Below, piece after piece: positions 49,971-61,281 of a stretch of 64,000 nucleotides of DNA (within the stretch, counting starts at the first letter, position 1; each line of letters opens with the position of its first letter). The notes under the pieces are model-generated. The model was given only the letters and a program-made list of their open reading frames with translations. It was not told the DNA's origin and searched no databases. The stretch comes from Tupaia tana (lineage: Eukaryota > Chordata > Mammalia > Scandentia > Tupaiidae). The position numbers and the translations under genes were made by a program. The stretch spans positions 129,409,592 to 129,473,591 of the forward strand of contig JAKSZU010000006.1 of the NCBI GenBank assembly GCA_026018925.1. The letters run 5' to 3'.

Positions 49971-50210
49971 GGGGGACACCAGGTGACATGGTGGTTAAGG
50001 CAGCTGGACTCCCATATGGTCGACCATAGTTCAAAATCCAGACCCAGTGGCTTGAAAATCATGCCAGGTGCATGTGCATGCATGCCCAAGATGCCAGGAG
50101 GAGCATGAAAAAGGGGTTGCGGCATGACTATTGGGGGTGATTTCTCACTTTCCCTTTCACTGTCTTTCTCTGTCTACCTCAAACGAGTGCACACACCTTA
50201 AGGCAAAACC

Positions 50211-50260
<50 letters not shown>
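49971..50260 (+). mobile_element. Type A SINE with 48-nt A tail
   Basis: GGGGGACACCAGGTGACATGG head, GCATGCCCAAGATGCC and CACCTTAAGGCAAAACCC are followed by an uninterrupted A48 at 50213-50260, indicating a young insertion. AGGACTT is repeated on both sides. Confidence 0.9.
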
Positions 50261-50262
<2 letters not shown>

Positions 50263-50329
50263 AACAGGACTTTCTTTTTCCTGGTCAAAGAGGTAACCAA
50301 TATTCCTAATTTTTTAAATCACAAAATGT

Positions 50330-50460
50330 AAGTGACAAGAAAATCTGTAATTTGACTGTCTATCGTTAATCAAAGTTTTAGTGCAAAGTTGTTCAACATG
50401 TTTCTCTACATCTATACACAAATGTACATTTTTAACAAAAATAAGAGATCATTTTATATT
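50330..50460. repeat. Local duplicate, copy 1
   Basis: Shares AAGTGACAnGAAAATC, AGTTTnAnTGCAnAGTTG and a run of 33 near-identical bases beginning TGTTTCTCTACATCTATAC with 51060-51180 in the same orientation. Confidence 0.6.
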
Positions 50461-50604
50461 AATAAATAATAGAACTATGTAGAAATTTTACATTGTTACT
50501 TTGGATGTCGGAGTGCCATCCATTTTAGTGACCTCTGGAGACTGCGTTTGCAGACCTTCTTATACTACTATAAACTTAGCAGTTTTTCTTTCAAGCAGTA
50601 TGAC

Positions 50605-50790
50605 AAAGACATGAAGAACAGAGGCATTGCAGCCTGGTTCACATCCTTATTCTGCTACCTGCTTGCCTGTTATCTTAATGTCTGTACCTCAGGACCTTCG
50701 TCTGTGGAATGGGGATAACCGTACCAACCACACAGGACTGTCATGAGAATTACATCACTTAACACATGTAGAGCAATTGCGCTAATTATT
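50605..50790 (+). repeat. MIR copy
   Basis: GCAGCCTGGTTCACATCC, CTTCGTCTGTGGAATGGGGAT, ACCAACCACACAGGACTGTC and ATGAGAATTACATCACTTAAC follow the MIR order in + orientation. Confidence 0.65.
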
Positions 50791-51059
50791 CTACCCGAGG
50801 CCCTGGTGGTAGTGTGTTCTTATTACTATAATAAGTACAACTCTGCCTGTATTGATGCAAACCTGGGGACTTGCTTCTGTTAGTGCTGAACATTCACAAA
50901 GTAGTAAAGAAAGCTTCTGCCAGCTGTAGACTTTAGGATGATGGAGTTACCTAGGAATAATTTCTAAACCTCTACTTCTGTATTCCTTGGTATTCACCAA
51001 TAAATATTGATTGATTACTTCCTATGAGAATGTCATGCTATGGGGGGGACATACACAAA

Positions 51060-51180
51060 ATTTAAGTGACAGGAAAATCAAAATGGTCTATACTACTGTC
51101 ATTAATCGGGTTAAAGTTTGAATGCACAGTTGGGCAAAATGTTTCTCTACATCTATACACAAATGTCCATTTAACTGCAA
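51060..51180. repeat. Local duplicate, copy 2
   Basis: Partner of 50330-50460, about 720 bp downstream; the TGTTTCTCTACATCTATAC run is identical. Confidence 0.6.
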
Positions 51181-51470
51181 TGATGAATCTGATACTGTAG
51201 CATTCTTAGGACTTGGAGTACTTCCTTTTCTGTGTCCCTGCTATTCCCTAACTCTATTGAGGTTCTTAGAGTAAGGAGAGTATTTCACCTCTTTGCAGTG
51301 AGGTAAAGCTATGACCTGGGAGTGTGACTTTCTCATTTTTTTCTACAGTTCTGGGATTGAAACTTGTCAATTAATTATATTTTCATACTGCATCTAATTC
51401 TAATTTATAAGCAGTTACATGAGAAAGATGGAAAGAAACTAGGTCCTTAAAAAAGTCCTACAAAATATTT

Positions 51471-51697
51471 GGGGACCAGCAGATGGTGTAATGGTTACAT
51501 CCCTGGGTTTCCACGTAGTGGACCGTAGTTTGAGTCCTGGACCCAACAGCTTAAAACTCACACCAGGCACTTGTGTGTGCATGCCCAAAATCCCTAGAGG
51601 AAAATGGAGGAGAAGAGATTGCCCCCCAGGGGGTAGTTTCTTACTTTCTGTCTCTCTGGTGAACGCATGCACCTGATAGCAAAAAATCTCTCAAAAA

Positions 51698-51744
<47 letters not shown>

Positions 51745-51752
51745 GAAAGAAG
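51471..51752 (+). mobile_element. Type A SINE with 22-bp TSD
   Basis: GGGGACCAGCAGATGGTGTAATGG-like head and a tail of AAAT repeats (51696-51744) are present. A perfect 22-bp duplication lies at 51449-51470 and 51753-51774, starting AAAAAAGTCCTAC. Confidence 0.94.
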
Positions 51753-51829
51753 AAAAAAGTCCTACAAAATATTTCTTACTGGAAAAGACTACATAACAAA
51801 AACCATTATTCAATAGCTACTCAAGAAAA

Positions 51830-52285
51830 ACAGTAATGGTTAAGGACATAAACTTAGACTGTCTAAAGCAATCTTTAAAAAGGAGAACCAATTAGATAAG
51901 ATACATTACCTGTTTTCAGGATTTAAGCTATAGTAACCAAGACGTGCGATACCAGCCTCTAGAGGAGCAGATAAATCAAACAGAACAGATCAAATAGTAG
52001 TCAGCAAATTAGATCTACACCTGCATGTGGTTATTTGAATTTTGATAAAGAGCAATCCAGTGGGGTTGAGAAAAAATGAACTTCACACACTACCTTATGC
52101 TATGTAACTCAGTATTCTGAGTTGGGACATAGATGTAAAAGCTAAAATGATAATGCTTCTGGAAGAAAGCATAAAATATCTTTGTGACTTTGGGGAAGAC
52201 AAAGATTTTTTTTTACACCATGAAAAGCAATAACCATAAAAGAAAAAGAAAAAAAAAGAAAAGAAAACCTTAGATTTCATCAAAA
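51830..52285 (+). mobile_element. Old L1 ORF2 3' relic
   Basis: Segments such as TTTGAATTTTGATAAAGAGC, ACTACCTTATGCTATGTAA, AAAATGATAATGCTTCTGG and AAGAAAGCATAAAATATCTT follow the order of the ORF2 C-terminal region of ancient L1 in + orientation. Coding capacity is lost. Confidence 0.5.
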
Positions 52286-52329
52286 GTCAAAAATACAGGA
52301 ACTACAGTCAAATGTTCTCAGTTCAAGTT

Positions 52330-52520
52330 CTGATTGCAAAGTTTACTAGCTCTGTGACTTTAAACAATTGACTAATCCAATCTGTGCTTCAATTTCCTGT
52401 CTCCAAAGTAAAGATGATAGTAATACATCCTTGCCTGATGGGATTGTTGAGAGGATTAAATGTGTTAGTGCCAATAAGAACTTCAAGTGTTACCCAGCAC
52501 ATAGCAAACATTCAATAAAC
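52330..52520 (+). repeat. MIR copy
   Basis: CTAGCTCTGTGACTTTAAAC, CAATTTCCTGTCTCCAAAG, GGGATTGTTGAGAGGATTAAA, CCCAGCACATAGCAAACATTC and AATAAAC match MIR from its core to the 3' end. Confidence 0.75.
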
Positions 52521-52653
52521 TTCATTCAGGGACTGCATTCAGCTAAGAAACCTCTTGAGTTCTTTGCCTGGGAGAACATTCCCAAGACACTCATTATTTT
52601 CTGATGGGCCTTTTAGTTAGCACTGTTTACTGTTGACTGAAGTGGGAGATGGT

Positions 52654-52669
52654 GGGGGGGGGGGGGGGG
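52654..52669 (+). repeat. Poly(G)16 run
   Basis: Sixteen consecutive G in a G-rich context. Uncommon in mammalian introns; length is likely unstable and error-prone in sequencing. Confidence 0.9.
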
Positions 52670-52915
52670 ATAAAGAAGGAAACTAGAGTCCTGAGGAACA
52701 AGGCTGGTCATGTAGGATCTTCCTGGCTTCTCCGCATATGTCACCACTGCAAGTTCTGTAGACCACTGTTTTCCTGGGTGTGTCATCTCATCTTCTCCCA
52801 CCTTGAGCACCCATTATACAATTAGTGTTGTAGCCATCTACTTGGTTTAACGTACTGGGAGAGGAACAGAAAAAAAAGACATATGAAGTCATAGGGCTTT
52901 TAAAAGTTATACTCC

Positions 52916-53177
52916 TGGGCCAGCAGATAGTGCAGTTAATTCACTAGACTCCCACATGGCCTACTACAATTCGAGTCACAGAACTAGTGGCTTGAAACTC
53001 ACACTGGGTGCATGTGCGTACATGCCCAAGATCACAGGCGGAGAATGGAGGAGAAGGGATTGCAGCATGGCCATCCCCCCTAGGGGATAATTTCTCACTT
53101 TTCCTCTCACTGTCTCAGTTTCTCTCTTTCCCTGACAAGTGCACAATCCCTAAGCCAAAAACCTCTAAGAAAAAAAG
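52916..53177 (+). mobile_element. Type A SINE
   Basis: TGGGCCAGCAGATAGTGCAG head, ATTCGAGTCACAG B box, GAGAAGGGATTGCAGCATGG and CCCTAAGCCAAAAACC end are present. AAAAGTTATACTCCT and AAAAGCTATAACTACT flank it. Confidence 0.87.
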
Positions 53178-53438
53178 AAAAGCTATAACTACTGATCTAA
53201 AAATGATTATTGGTGTATTGCTTAATGTCACCCACATCACTGATCATAATTCCCATCTATTCTATGTGGTTTAAAAATGTGTGTTTTTTTCCTATCCTGA
53301 TCCTGATCCTATATTATTGATGTATAAACTTATGACAGCAATATCGCCCTAAATTCATTATTTACTATATGCATTTTAGGGAAATTCACTTAAAAGAGTT
53401 TGCAGACCACACAATAAACTGTTCTCTTTTGATTTCAG

Positions 53439-53593
53439 ATGACACTGCCCAGGTTACCTCTGATTATGAAACCAATAACAACAGTGACAGTAGTGACATC
53501 GTACAGAATGAGGATGAGGCTGAGTGCCCACAAGAGCCACTGAGGAAAGCTTCAGCCTGCAGCAGCTACGCTCCTGACGCCATGATCTTCCTG
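53439..53593 (+). CDS. PDE3A: PDE3A exon 8 (acidic linker)
   Basis: 155 nt: two bases finishing an aspartate codon plus 51 codons, ending in phase 0. It reads [19 protein letters not shown], then [20 protein letters not shown] and [13 protein letters not shown]. Acceptor: TTTTGATTTCAG at 53438. Donor: CTG/GTAGCC at 53594. The exon is rich in Asp, Glu, Asn and Ser. RKAS holds human phosphosite S654, and the stretch directly precedes the catalytic region. An open frame extends 24 bases past the donor to TAG at 53615, but the splice to [10 protein letters not shown] in exon 9 restores the known protein. The GTAGCC donor is weak. Confidence 0.96.
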
Positions 53594-53734
53594 GTAGCCC
53601 TCTGTCACTTACCATAGTCATTTACTTGATCTCTCAGAGACGGGCTCCAATTCCAGACATTGGCTTAGAAATAGATGGCCAAATCATCCAACTTACAGAT
53701 CAATCTCATTGGGATCACGCATGTACACAGTGTC

Positions 53735-53830
53735 TTTAAAATGTTCATGGAAAAATGCATACTATAAAAAAACTTTTTTCACCAAAATAAACTCATCCCT
53801 TAATTTCATCTTTGAATGAACTCTGTGATG
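53735..53830. mobile_element. MITE-like element, decayed copy
   Basis: GTTCATGGAAAAATGCATAC and CACCAAAATAAACTCAT resemble the mariner-derived element type also seen at 27991; the right inverted end is degraded. Confidence 0.45.
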
Positions 53831-54249
53831 TCCGTACTGTAGTCCCACCCATATATATCAGTATAATTCTTCTCTCTCCAAGCCTTATTGATCTCTTAAT
53901 GGTTCTATTATTCGGTGACTAAAAGCATAAGTATTTATCTTTATAATGATTATAGCTATTTCTTAATCCAAATGAAAAAGAGTAAGTGTGTAGGAAAAAT
54001 GAATTATTTTACTTAGGACAATATGTTATAGAGGGAAAAAAAAAAAGAAAAGAGAAGGAAGGGGAAGGGAAAGGAAGAAAAAGAAAGGGAGAGGAAAAGA
54101 TGAGAAAGGGAGGAAGGAGATAACGTTGTGGGGCATCTGCTGGTTTTCTTCCTGAACCTCATTGATTTAGAAAATGAGCTAATATTTATTTTACTTATTA
54201 TTTTAAACCAGATTTATGCTGACATGTGCTACTTATTAAAATACGCTAT

Positions 54250-54436
54250 GGGACCAGCAGATGTCATAGTGATTAAGGTGCTGGATTACTACATGGCTGA
54301 CCACAGTTTAGGTCCCTGACCTGGAGGCATAAAAATCACACTGAGTACATGTGCATGCATGCCCAAAAACCTAGGAGGAGATTAGAGGAGAAGTGATTAT
54401 AATATGTCCATCCCCCCAGGGGATGATTTCTCACTT

Positions 54437-54492
<56 letters not shown>

Positions 54493-54560
54493 CCTCCCTC
54501 CCTCCCTCCCTCCCTCCCTCCCTCTCTCTGGTGCATATGCATGCCCTATGGCAAAAAACC
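54250..54560 (+). mobile_element. Type A SINE split by L1 insertion
   Basis: GGGACCAGCAGATGTCATAG head, full body with expanded (CT)n(CCCT)n at 54441-54532 and the end CCTATGGCAAAAAACC are present. The tail resumes beyond the L1 at about 60481 as GCTAAAAACCTCTAAAAATA. Confidence 0.87.
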
Positions 54561-54930
54561 TTTATTTTTATTTTATTTCAAGTTCTTTTATACATTCAAT
54601 CACATTATTTAGCTTGCAAAGTGAATATTCCAACATGTGTACATTTCTCCCCAGTCCAGTTGATAATACTATAAAGTTATCTTCAACAGATAATACCCCA
54701 TTTCCTTGCCCCATTATGCTTTGCCTCCCTATTTTTCTCCTTAATGTCCTCCCTCAGATTCTACTCCTTTACCCCTCCTCTTCCCACATTATATCTGGTA
54801 TTCACAACCATTTACTGTGTTTCTACATCCTTTAGTTGTTCAGTTTCAGTCATAGAGTGTGGACACTTGGTATATATTAAGTGGGGACATACAATGTCTC
54901 TCCTTCATAGTCTGGCTTGCTTCATTCAGC
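54561..54930 (-). other. L1 3' UTR
   Basis: The sequence from the end of ORF2 to the A-rich tail contains no long frame. The same blocks recur in the fragments at 22303 and 31975, which shows that they belong to the same L1 lineage. Confidence 0.75.
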
Positions 54931-57900
54931 AGTAAATCTTCCATATTCATCCACTTTCTGTCAAAAGCTATGATCTTATGTTTTATGGCTGAGTATTATT
55001 CCATAGAGTATATGTACCACAGTTTTTCAATCCATTCATCTGTTCATGGGCATTTGGGCTGGTTCCATGTCTTAGCAATTGTGAATATTGCTGCAATAAA
55101 CATCAATGTGCAAGCACTTTTCTGATTAAGAATTCTGTCCTTTGGGTAGATACCAAGGAGTGGGATTGCTGGATCATATGGTATTTCTATTTGTAGATTT
55201 TTGAGGAATCTTCAAATTGTTCTCCACAGTGGCTGGACCAGTTTACATTCCCACCCGCAGTGTAAGAGAGTTCCCTTTTCACCCCACCACCTGCCAACAC
55301 TTATCATTTTTTTATTTTTTAGTATTAGTCATTCTGACTGGGGTTAGGTGGTATCTCGTTGTTTTGATCTGCATTTCCTGTACAATGAGAGATGTTGAGC
55401 ATTTTTTCATATGTCTTTTGGCTATTCTTTTGTCATCCTTAAGGAGTAGTTTTTTCAACTCCTTCTCCCATCTTTCAATAGGGTTGATCATCTTTTTTTC
55501 CGATAGCAGCTTGAGTTCTTTGTGTATTCTGGTTATCAGTTCCTTATGTGACACATAGTTTACAAAAATATTTTTTTATTCTGAGGACTGTCGATTCACA
55601 CTAATTATCATGTCTTTTGCCATACAAAAACTTCTTAGTCTGATGTAATCCCACCTGTCTATTTTGGGGATTATTGACTGTGCTTTGAGGGTCTTATTTA
55701 AGAAGTCTTTGCCTAACCTAGCATCTCTAAGAGTTTCACCAGTGTTTTCCAGGAGCAGTTTTACAGTTTGAGGCCTTAGGTTTAGATCTTTGATCCACCT
55801 TGAGTCAATTTATGTCAATGGTGAGAGATAGGGGTTCAGATTCATCTTTCTGCAGGTGGATATCCAGTTTTTTCAGCATCATTTGCTGAAGAGGTTTTCT
55901 TTTTCCCACTGGATTGACTGGTATCCTTCGTCAAAAATCAGTTGACTGTAGTTTGGGAATTTATTTCTGAGGAATCTATTCTGTTCCATTTGTCCACCTG
56001 TCTGTTTCTGTGCCAGTACCATGTGGTTTGATTACCATAGCTTTGTAGTATATTTTTGGGTCTGGGAATGAGAGGCCACCCACTCCACTCTTCTTGTGCA
56101 GGATTGCTTTGGCAATATGAGGTCTTTTATGATTCCAGCCAAGTTGTATGATTATCTTTTCTAGATCTGTGAAGAATGTGTCTGGTACTTTGATTGGGAT
56201 AGCATTACATATATAGATTAATTTGGGTAGAATTGCCATTTTGATTATATTAATTCTTCCAATCCAGGAACATGGATGTCCTTCCACTTTTTTGTGTCAT
56301 TTTCAATTTCTTTTTTTAGATTTTTGTAGTTTTCCTTGTAGAAGTCTTTGACTTCTTTGGTTAGCTTTACTCCTAAATATCTTATACTTTTTGTGGCTAT
56401 GGTAAATGGAATTACTTTAAGTTCTATCTCAGTCTGCCTGCTGTTCATATATAGAAATGCTATATATTTCTGCATGTTTATTTTGTATCCTGCAACTTTA
56501 CTGTATCCATGTATTACTTCCAGGAATTTTTCATGGCTGCCATTGGATCTTATATGTATACAATCATGTCATCTGCGAATAGAGAGAGTTTCACCTCTTC
56601 TTTTCCTATTTGAATGCCTTTTATTTTAGTGGAAAATCTTTTAGCTTTTATCCATTCAGGATGATGTTTGCTATGGGTTTTTCATAGATAGCTTTTATTG
56701 TGTTGAGAAATGACCCTTCTGTGCCAATATTGCTGAGAGTCTTGATCACGAAGGGATGTTGTATCCTATCAAATGCTCCTTCTGCATCAATTGATATGAT
56801 CGTGTGGTTTTTATCTTTCTTTCTGTTAATATGGCATATTGCATTTATGGTTTTGCATATGTTGAAACAACCTTGCATTCCTGGAATAAAGCCTACCTGA
56901 TCGTGATGTATAATTTTTTTTTTTTTTGAGAGATTTTTGCTACAGGGCGCATGTGCTTGCCAGACAGACAGAGAGAGACATTAGAGACAGAAAGCGAGAA
57001 ATCACCCCCTCCAGGGGTGATGACCATGCCGCAGTCCCTTCTCCTCCATTCCCCTCTCGGGATCTTGGGCATGCACGCACACGCGCCCGGCGTGAGTTTT
57101 TTAAGCCACCAGGTCCGGGACGCGAACCGCGGTCGACTACGTGGGAGTCCAGCGACATAGCCATTATGCTAACTGCTGATTCCCAATGTATAATCTTTTT
57201 TATAAGTTGTTTGATATGATTTTCTAGTATCTTGTTGAGAATCTTTGTATCTATATTCATCAGAGATTTTGGTCTATAGTTTTCTGCCCTTGTCCTGTCA
57301 ATATCTGTTTTAAGGATAAATGTGATGGAGGCTTCATATAAAGAATTAGGGAGAGATTCACCCTTTTGGATCTTTAGAAATAACTTGAGTAGAATGGGGG
57401 TTAACTCTACTTTAAAAGTTTTGTAGAATTCAGAGGTGAAGTCATCAGGACCAGGGCTTTTCTTTGTTCAGAGGTTATTTATTACTGATTCAATTTTCTG
57501 GCTTGTTATGGGCCTATTCAGACTTACTATATCCTCCTGGCTCAATCTTGGTAGATTATATGTGTCCAGGAATTTGTCCATTTCATCCAGAGTTTCTTGT
57601 TTCTTGGCATATAGTTATTCATAGTATCCTCTAACAATGTTTTATATTTCTACTATGTCTGTTGTTATATTGCCTGCTTCATTACAGATTTGATTTACCT
57701 GGTTCCTTTCTCTCTTCTTCTTAGCAAGTCTGAGAGGTGTATCAATTTTATCTTTTCAAAGAACCAGCTTTTACTTTCATCTATTTTCTGTATAGTTTAT
57801 TTTATTTTCTATTTCATTTATTTCTGCTTGTATCTTTATTATTTCCTTTCTCCTGGAGTATTTTGGATTTCTTTTGTTGTTGCTTTTCAATCCTGTGAGG

Positions 57901-58860
57901 CACAATGTTAGGAGATTCATTTGCCTTCTTTCTATATTCCTATTATGTGCACTAATTGCTATGAACTTCCCTCTTATGACTGCTTTAGCAGTGTCCCAAA
58001 GATTATGGAAACTTGTGTCCTCATTGTCATTGGCTTCCATGAATCTTTTGATTTCAATCTTTATTTCTTCAGTAGTTGTGAAGTCATTCAGATGTAGGTT
58101 ATTTAGTTTCATGTATTTGAGTATTTTTGTGGGTTTCTCTTGAAATTAAAATCAAGTTTAATTCCATCATGTTCGGAGAAGATGCTGGGTATAGTTTCTA
58201 TGCCTTTGAATCTGTAGAGGCTTGTCTTGTGGCCTATCATCTGATCAGTCTTTCAAAAGGTTCCATGTGGGGATGAGAAAAAAGTGTATCTCATGGTCTT
58301 TGTGTGGAAAGTTCTATAGATATCTGTTGAGTCCATTAGATTTTTGGTGTCATTTAGATCCTTTATCTCTCTACCTATTTTTTGTCTAGATGATTGGTCC
58401 AGAAGGGATAGTGGGGTGTTGAGGTCTCCAACAATTAGTGTGTTGAAGTCTGTCTCTCCTTTTAGATCTAAGTCTTTCCTTCTTGCATTTGGGTGCTCCT
58501 GTGTTAGGTGCATAGATATTTATAAGCATTATATCTTCTTGATCGTTTGACCCTTTAACTACAATATAGTGCCCTTCTTTGTCTCTTCAAACAGTTTTTG
58601 TTTTAAAGCCTGTTTTGTCAGAAATTTGTATCGTGACTCCAGCTTTTTTTTGGTTCCCATTTGCATGGAAAACCTTTTTCTAACCCTTCACTTTTAGCCT
58701 ATGTATGTCTTTATCCAAGAGGTGGGTTTCCTGTAAGCAACAGATAGAGGGTTTCTGTTTTTTAATCCATTCAGCCAGTCTGTGTCTCTTGATTGGAGAA
58801 TTTAATCCATTTAATGTTATTATCAATATTTCTGGACTTGTTCCGACATTTAAGTGGGCT
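54930..58860 (-). pseudogene. L1 ORF2 relic (endonuclease and reverse transcriptase)
   Basis: Reading 58860 to 54930 on the minus strand, the endonuclease region shows GDLNTPLSLLDQSSRQKI (about 58425-58370) and DIYRTFHTKTMRYTFFSS. The reverse-transcriptase region shows [20 protein letters not shown] near 56800 and the catalytic FADD at 56568-56579. The C-terminal region includes [19 protein letters not shown] near 56250. These pieces lie in different frames with several stops, and a SINE splits the RT domain at 56915-57185, so no functional protein is made. In intact L1, ORF2p nicks target DNA and primes reverse transcription. Confidence 0.9.
56915..57185 (-). mobile_element. Young type A SINE inside L1
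   Basis: It is a complete, CpG-rich reverse copy inserted in the RT domain of the L1. The duplication ATGTATAAT lies at 56906-56914 and 57186-57194. It is the youngest layer in this nest. Confidence 0.94.
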
Positions 58861-58929
58861 GTTGTCTTGGTTGCCTTTTATTCCTTTATTTCTGGCTGTT
58901 CATTCTTTAGTTTTCCTAGAACAGTACTC

Positions 58930-59726
58930 TCTTCAGGGTTTCTTGAAGAGCTCGTCTGGTGTTGGCAAATTCTTTCAGGTTTTGTTTGAGAAGATTTTAA
59001 TCTTTTTTTTCCTATATGAAGGATAATCTTGCAGGATATAAGAATCTTGGTTGAAATTGTTTCTCTCTTAACACTTTGAATACGTCTTCCCATTCTTTGC
59101 TTCCTTGCATTGTTTCCATTGAGAGGTCCTGTGTTAGCCTGATGGGATGACCTTTGTAAGTCACTTGTCATTTCTCTCTTGTCAGTTTTAATATCTTGTC
59201 TTTATCTGTGGTCTTTGCCAATATGGCTAAGATGTGCCTTGAGGAAGATTTTCTTGGTTGATTCTATTTGGGGTCCTTTGTATTTTTTGGGTCTGGATGT
59301 TTGAGTGCTTCTCTAGACTTGGGAAATTTCCTTCCAGGCTTTCATAGAATAGATTTTCCATGCCCTTAATAGTTTCTTCACCTACTGGGATACCAATTAT
59401 TTGGATGTTTGGACGTTTAATGGAATTTAGTATATCTCATATATTATGCTCGTGTTTTTTGTTATTTTTTTCTCTGTCTTCTTGGAGTCTTTATCTCAGT
59501 CAGAAGTTTTATCTTCTACATCAGAGATTTGATCTTCAGCATGGTCTAATTGACTTTTAATAGTTTCGAGAGAGTTTTTGACTTCCTGAATTACAGACTT
59601 CATCTCTATTAGTTTCATCTGATTCTTTTTTATAGTATCCATTTCTTCTTTCATATCATGGAAGAACTTCCCAATCTGTAGTTCCTTGTCTCTTTTCTGT
59701 TCCAACTCATAGAATTTTGTCACCAT
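58930..59726 (-). pseudogene. L1 ORF1 relic
   Basis: The first open part (59726-59496) begins MVTKFYELEQKRDKELQ and is rich in E, K, I and L in heptad-like spacing, fitting the ORF1p coiled coil. Further on, minus-strand sequence near 59160-59060 translates in shifted frames to GHPIRLTQDLSMETMQG, then the KEWEDVFKVLREKQFQPRF stretch typical of the ORF1p C-terminal domain. Frameshifts and stops disrupt it. The intact protein is an RNA-binding trimer that coats L1 RNA. Confidence 0.85.
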
Positions 59727-59769
59727 GAATGTTCTAAATTATTTCTCTGATGTTTTGGTGACTTCCTCT

Positions 59770-59800
<31 letters not shown>

Positions 59801-60480
59801 TTTTTGAGAAATGGAGGAGAGTTACTGTGTTCTTTTGATGGGGACATATTTCCTGGCTTATTCAGACCTGAGGCTCTTCTACTTCTAGCCATTAGGAGAT
59901 GTATTCACTTTTGAATACCTTTTAGGAGAATGTTTCTTCAACTACTAGCATGTTTCCCTTTTGCTGTGGACTGATGTGTGCTGAAGTCTCTCTTCTGTTG
60001 TGTTTAGCAATATGGTCTCAAGAGGAGTATTCTACTCAGGTGTCTGAAGAACAGAATCTCCTTTGTCACAGGTGGTTCAATAAGAGGGAAGATCCCAGGG
60101 AGCCTTAAAATACTAGGGTATTTCAGAGGGACTAGACAGGTGATTCTAGACCTGCCTAGTCCCTCTGGGAAGGTGGAGGATGAAGAGGAAAGGACAATAT
60201 AAGAGGAAAGAAAAGAGTACAAAGGAGAATTAAAAAAGTCACATGGCACAAGATTTTGCCATGGGGCTGGAGATGGAACTGGGGCTCTCCTGGAGAGTAG
60301 AGACCAGTATGTGGGGCAAGGAGAACTAGGGAATTAACAAAAAAAAGAAGAGGAGCAAAAAATCTGCATACCTTTCTGAAAGGGGAGCACTCTGGGGTTG
60401 GGAGAGCTAGCTGGAGCTGAGGCTGGGGCCAGTGGTGGCCCTGCCTCAAAGTTTCTTGGGGCTGGAGATGGAACTGGGTG
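59727..60480 (-). promoter_or_regulatory. Putative L1 5' UTR
   Basis: The sequence upstream of ORF1 in L1 orientation is GC-richer than the flanking introns. It holds a 21-bp direct repeat GGGGCTGGAGATGGAACTGG(G) at 60263-60283 and 60458-60478, a 17-bp-arm hairpin (60125-60141 / 60150-60166) and an internal T-run on + (59770-59805). It probably carried the L1 promoter; that role is inferred from position only. Confidence 0.55.
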
Positions 60481-60907
60481 GCTAAAAACCTCTAAAAATA
60501 TATATATATAAAGTTCGGAAAGTCATTATGCAAAAATTCATAACTTTTCCTGTGTGTATGTGTATATTTTTTCCTCCCTTAATGATGGCTTATTTTGCAT
60601 ATATAAAGAGATTCATTCAAAGAAGACAAGAGCATAAATTTTACTCAGGTTAATTTGTGGGAGGCAGCAAGTGACAGAAAAAGTTGACTGTCATATGAAT
60701 ATTCATCATTGCTATTATCATTTTTCTTTTGCTGTATTTATCATTTTTACTTTTAAGTCAAGTAGACATCAGGTAAAGTAATGTGTGTGTTTTGTTATGC
60801 TCATTATCTTTATTTGTCTTCTTTTTCATTCTCTTCTTCTACCTATTCCTTCTCTTCCCTTCCCCCCTTTTCATTTTTTTTTCTCTTCTTTGTAAATGTA
60901 CTCTCTT

Positions 60908-61172
60908 TTATTTTTTTGGAGTGATTTTTGCTATAGGGTGCATGTGCTCACTGGAGACACAGAAAGAGTCTACAAAGAGAGAGAAAGTGAGACATCACCC
61001 CCCAGAGAGTATGGATATACCACAATCCCTTTTCTTCCATTCTCCTCTCAGGATTTTGAGAATGTACACACATGTGCCCACCGTGAGTTTCAACCTGCCC
61101 CAAGCTGGGACTCGAATTGCAGTCGACCCCATGAGAGTACAGTCCCTTAACCAGTACACTACCTGCCAGCCC
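60908..61172 (-). mobile_element. Type A SINE
   Basis: It is a reverse copy with TTTTTTTGGAGTGATTTTTGC, ATCACCCCCCAGAGAG, TTCTTCCATTCTCCTC and head ending CTGCCAGCCCC. Confidence 0.87.
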
Positions 61173-61281
61173 CACTATAATTTTTTTCTTTTTTTTTTTT
61201 TTTTTTTGCTGTGTTCACCATTTGTATTTTTAAGTCAAATATCATTTTTTTTGTTTTGCTCTATTTCCCATTTGTACTTTT

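Larger units (their letters stand above)
49937..53438 (+). other. PDE3A: Intron 7 of PDE3A
   Basis: The intron runs from GTAATT to TTGATTTCAG. It holds SINEs at 49971, 51471 and 52916, MIR copies at 50605 and 52330, an old L1 ORF2 relic at 51830-52285, a local direct duplication (50330/51060) and a poly(G) run at 52654-52669. Confidence 0.9.
54561..60480 (-). mobile_element. Near-full-length L1, interrupted by a SINE
   Basis: The order on the minus strand is a 5' UTR-like region (60480 to about 59727), ORF1 relic, ORF2 relic with endonuclease, reverse transcriptase and C-terminal parts, 3' UTR and an A-rich tail (TTTATTTTTATTTTATTT on +, 54561-54578). The flanks GGCAAAAAACCT (54552) and GGCTAAAAACCTCT (60480) look like the target-site duplication, made in a SINE tail. 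Total span is 5.9 kb including a 271-bp SINE. Stops and frameshifts in both ORFs make it inactive. Confidence 0.93.

Noticed and set aside
58253..58513. Endonuclease-like minus-strand frame as a host gene
   Set aside because: It is the EN domain of the decayed L1 ORF2, in line with RT and ORF1 pieces on the same strand.
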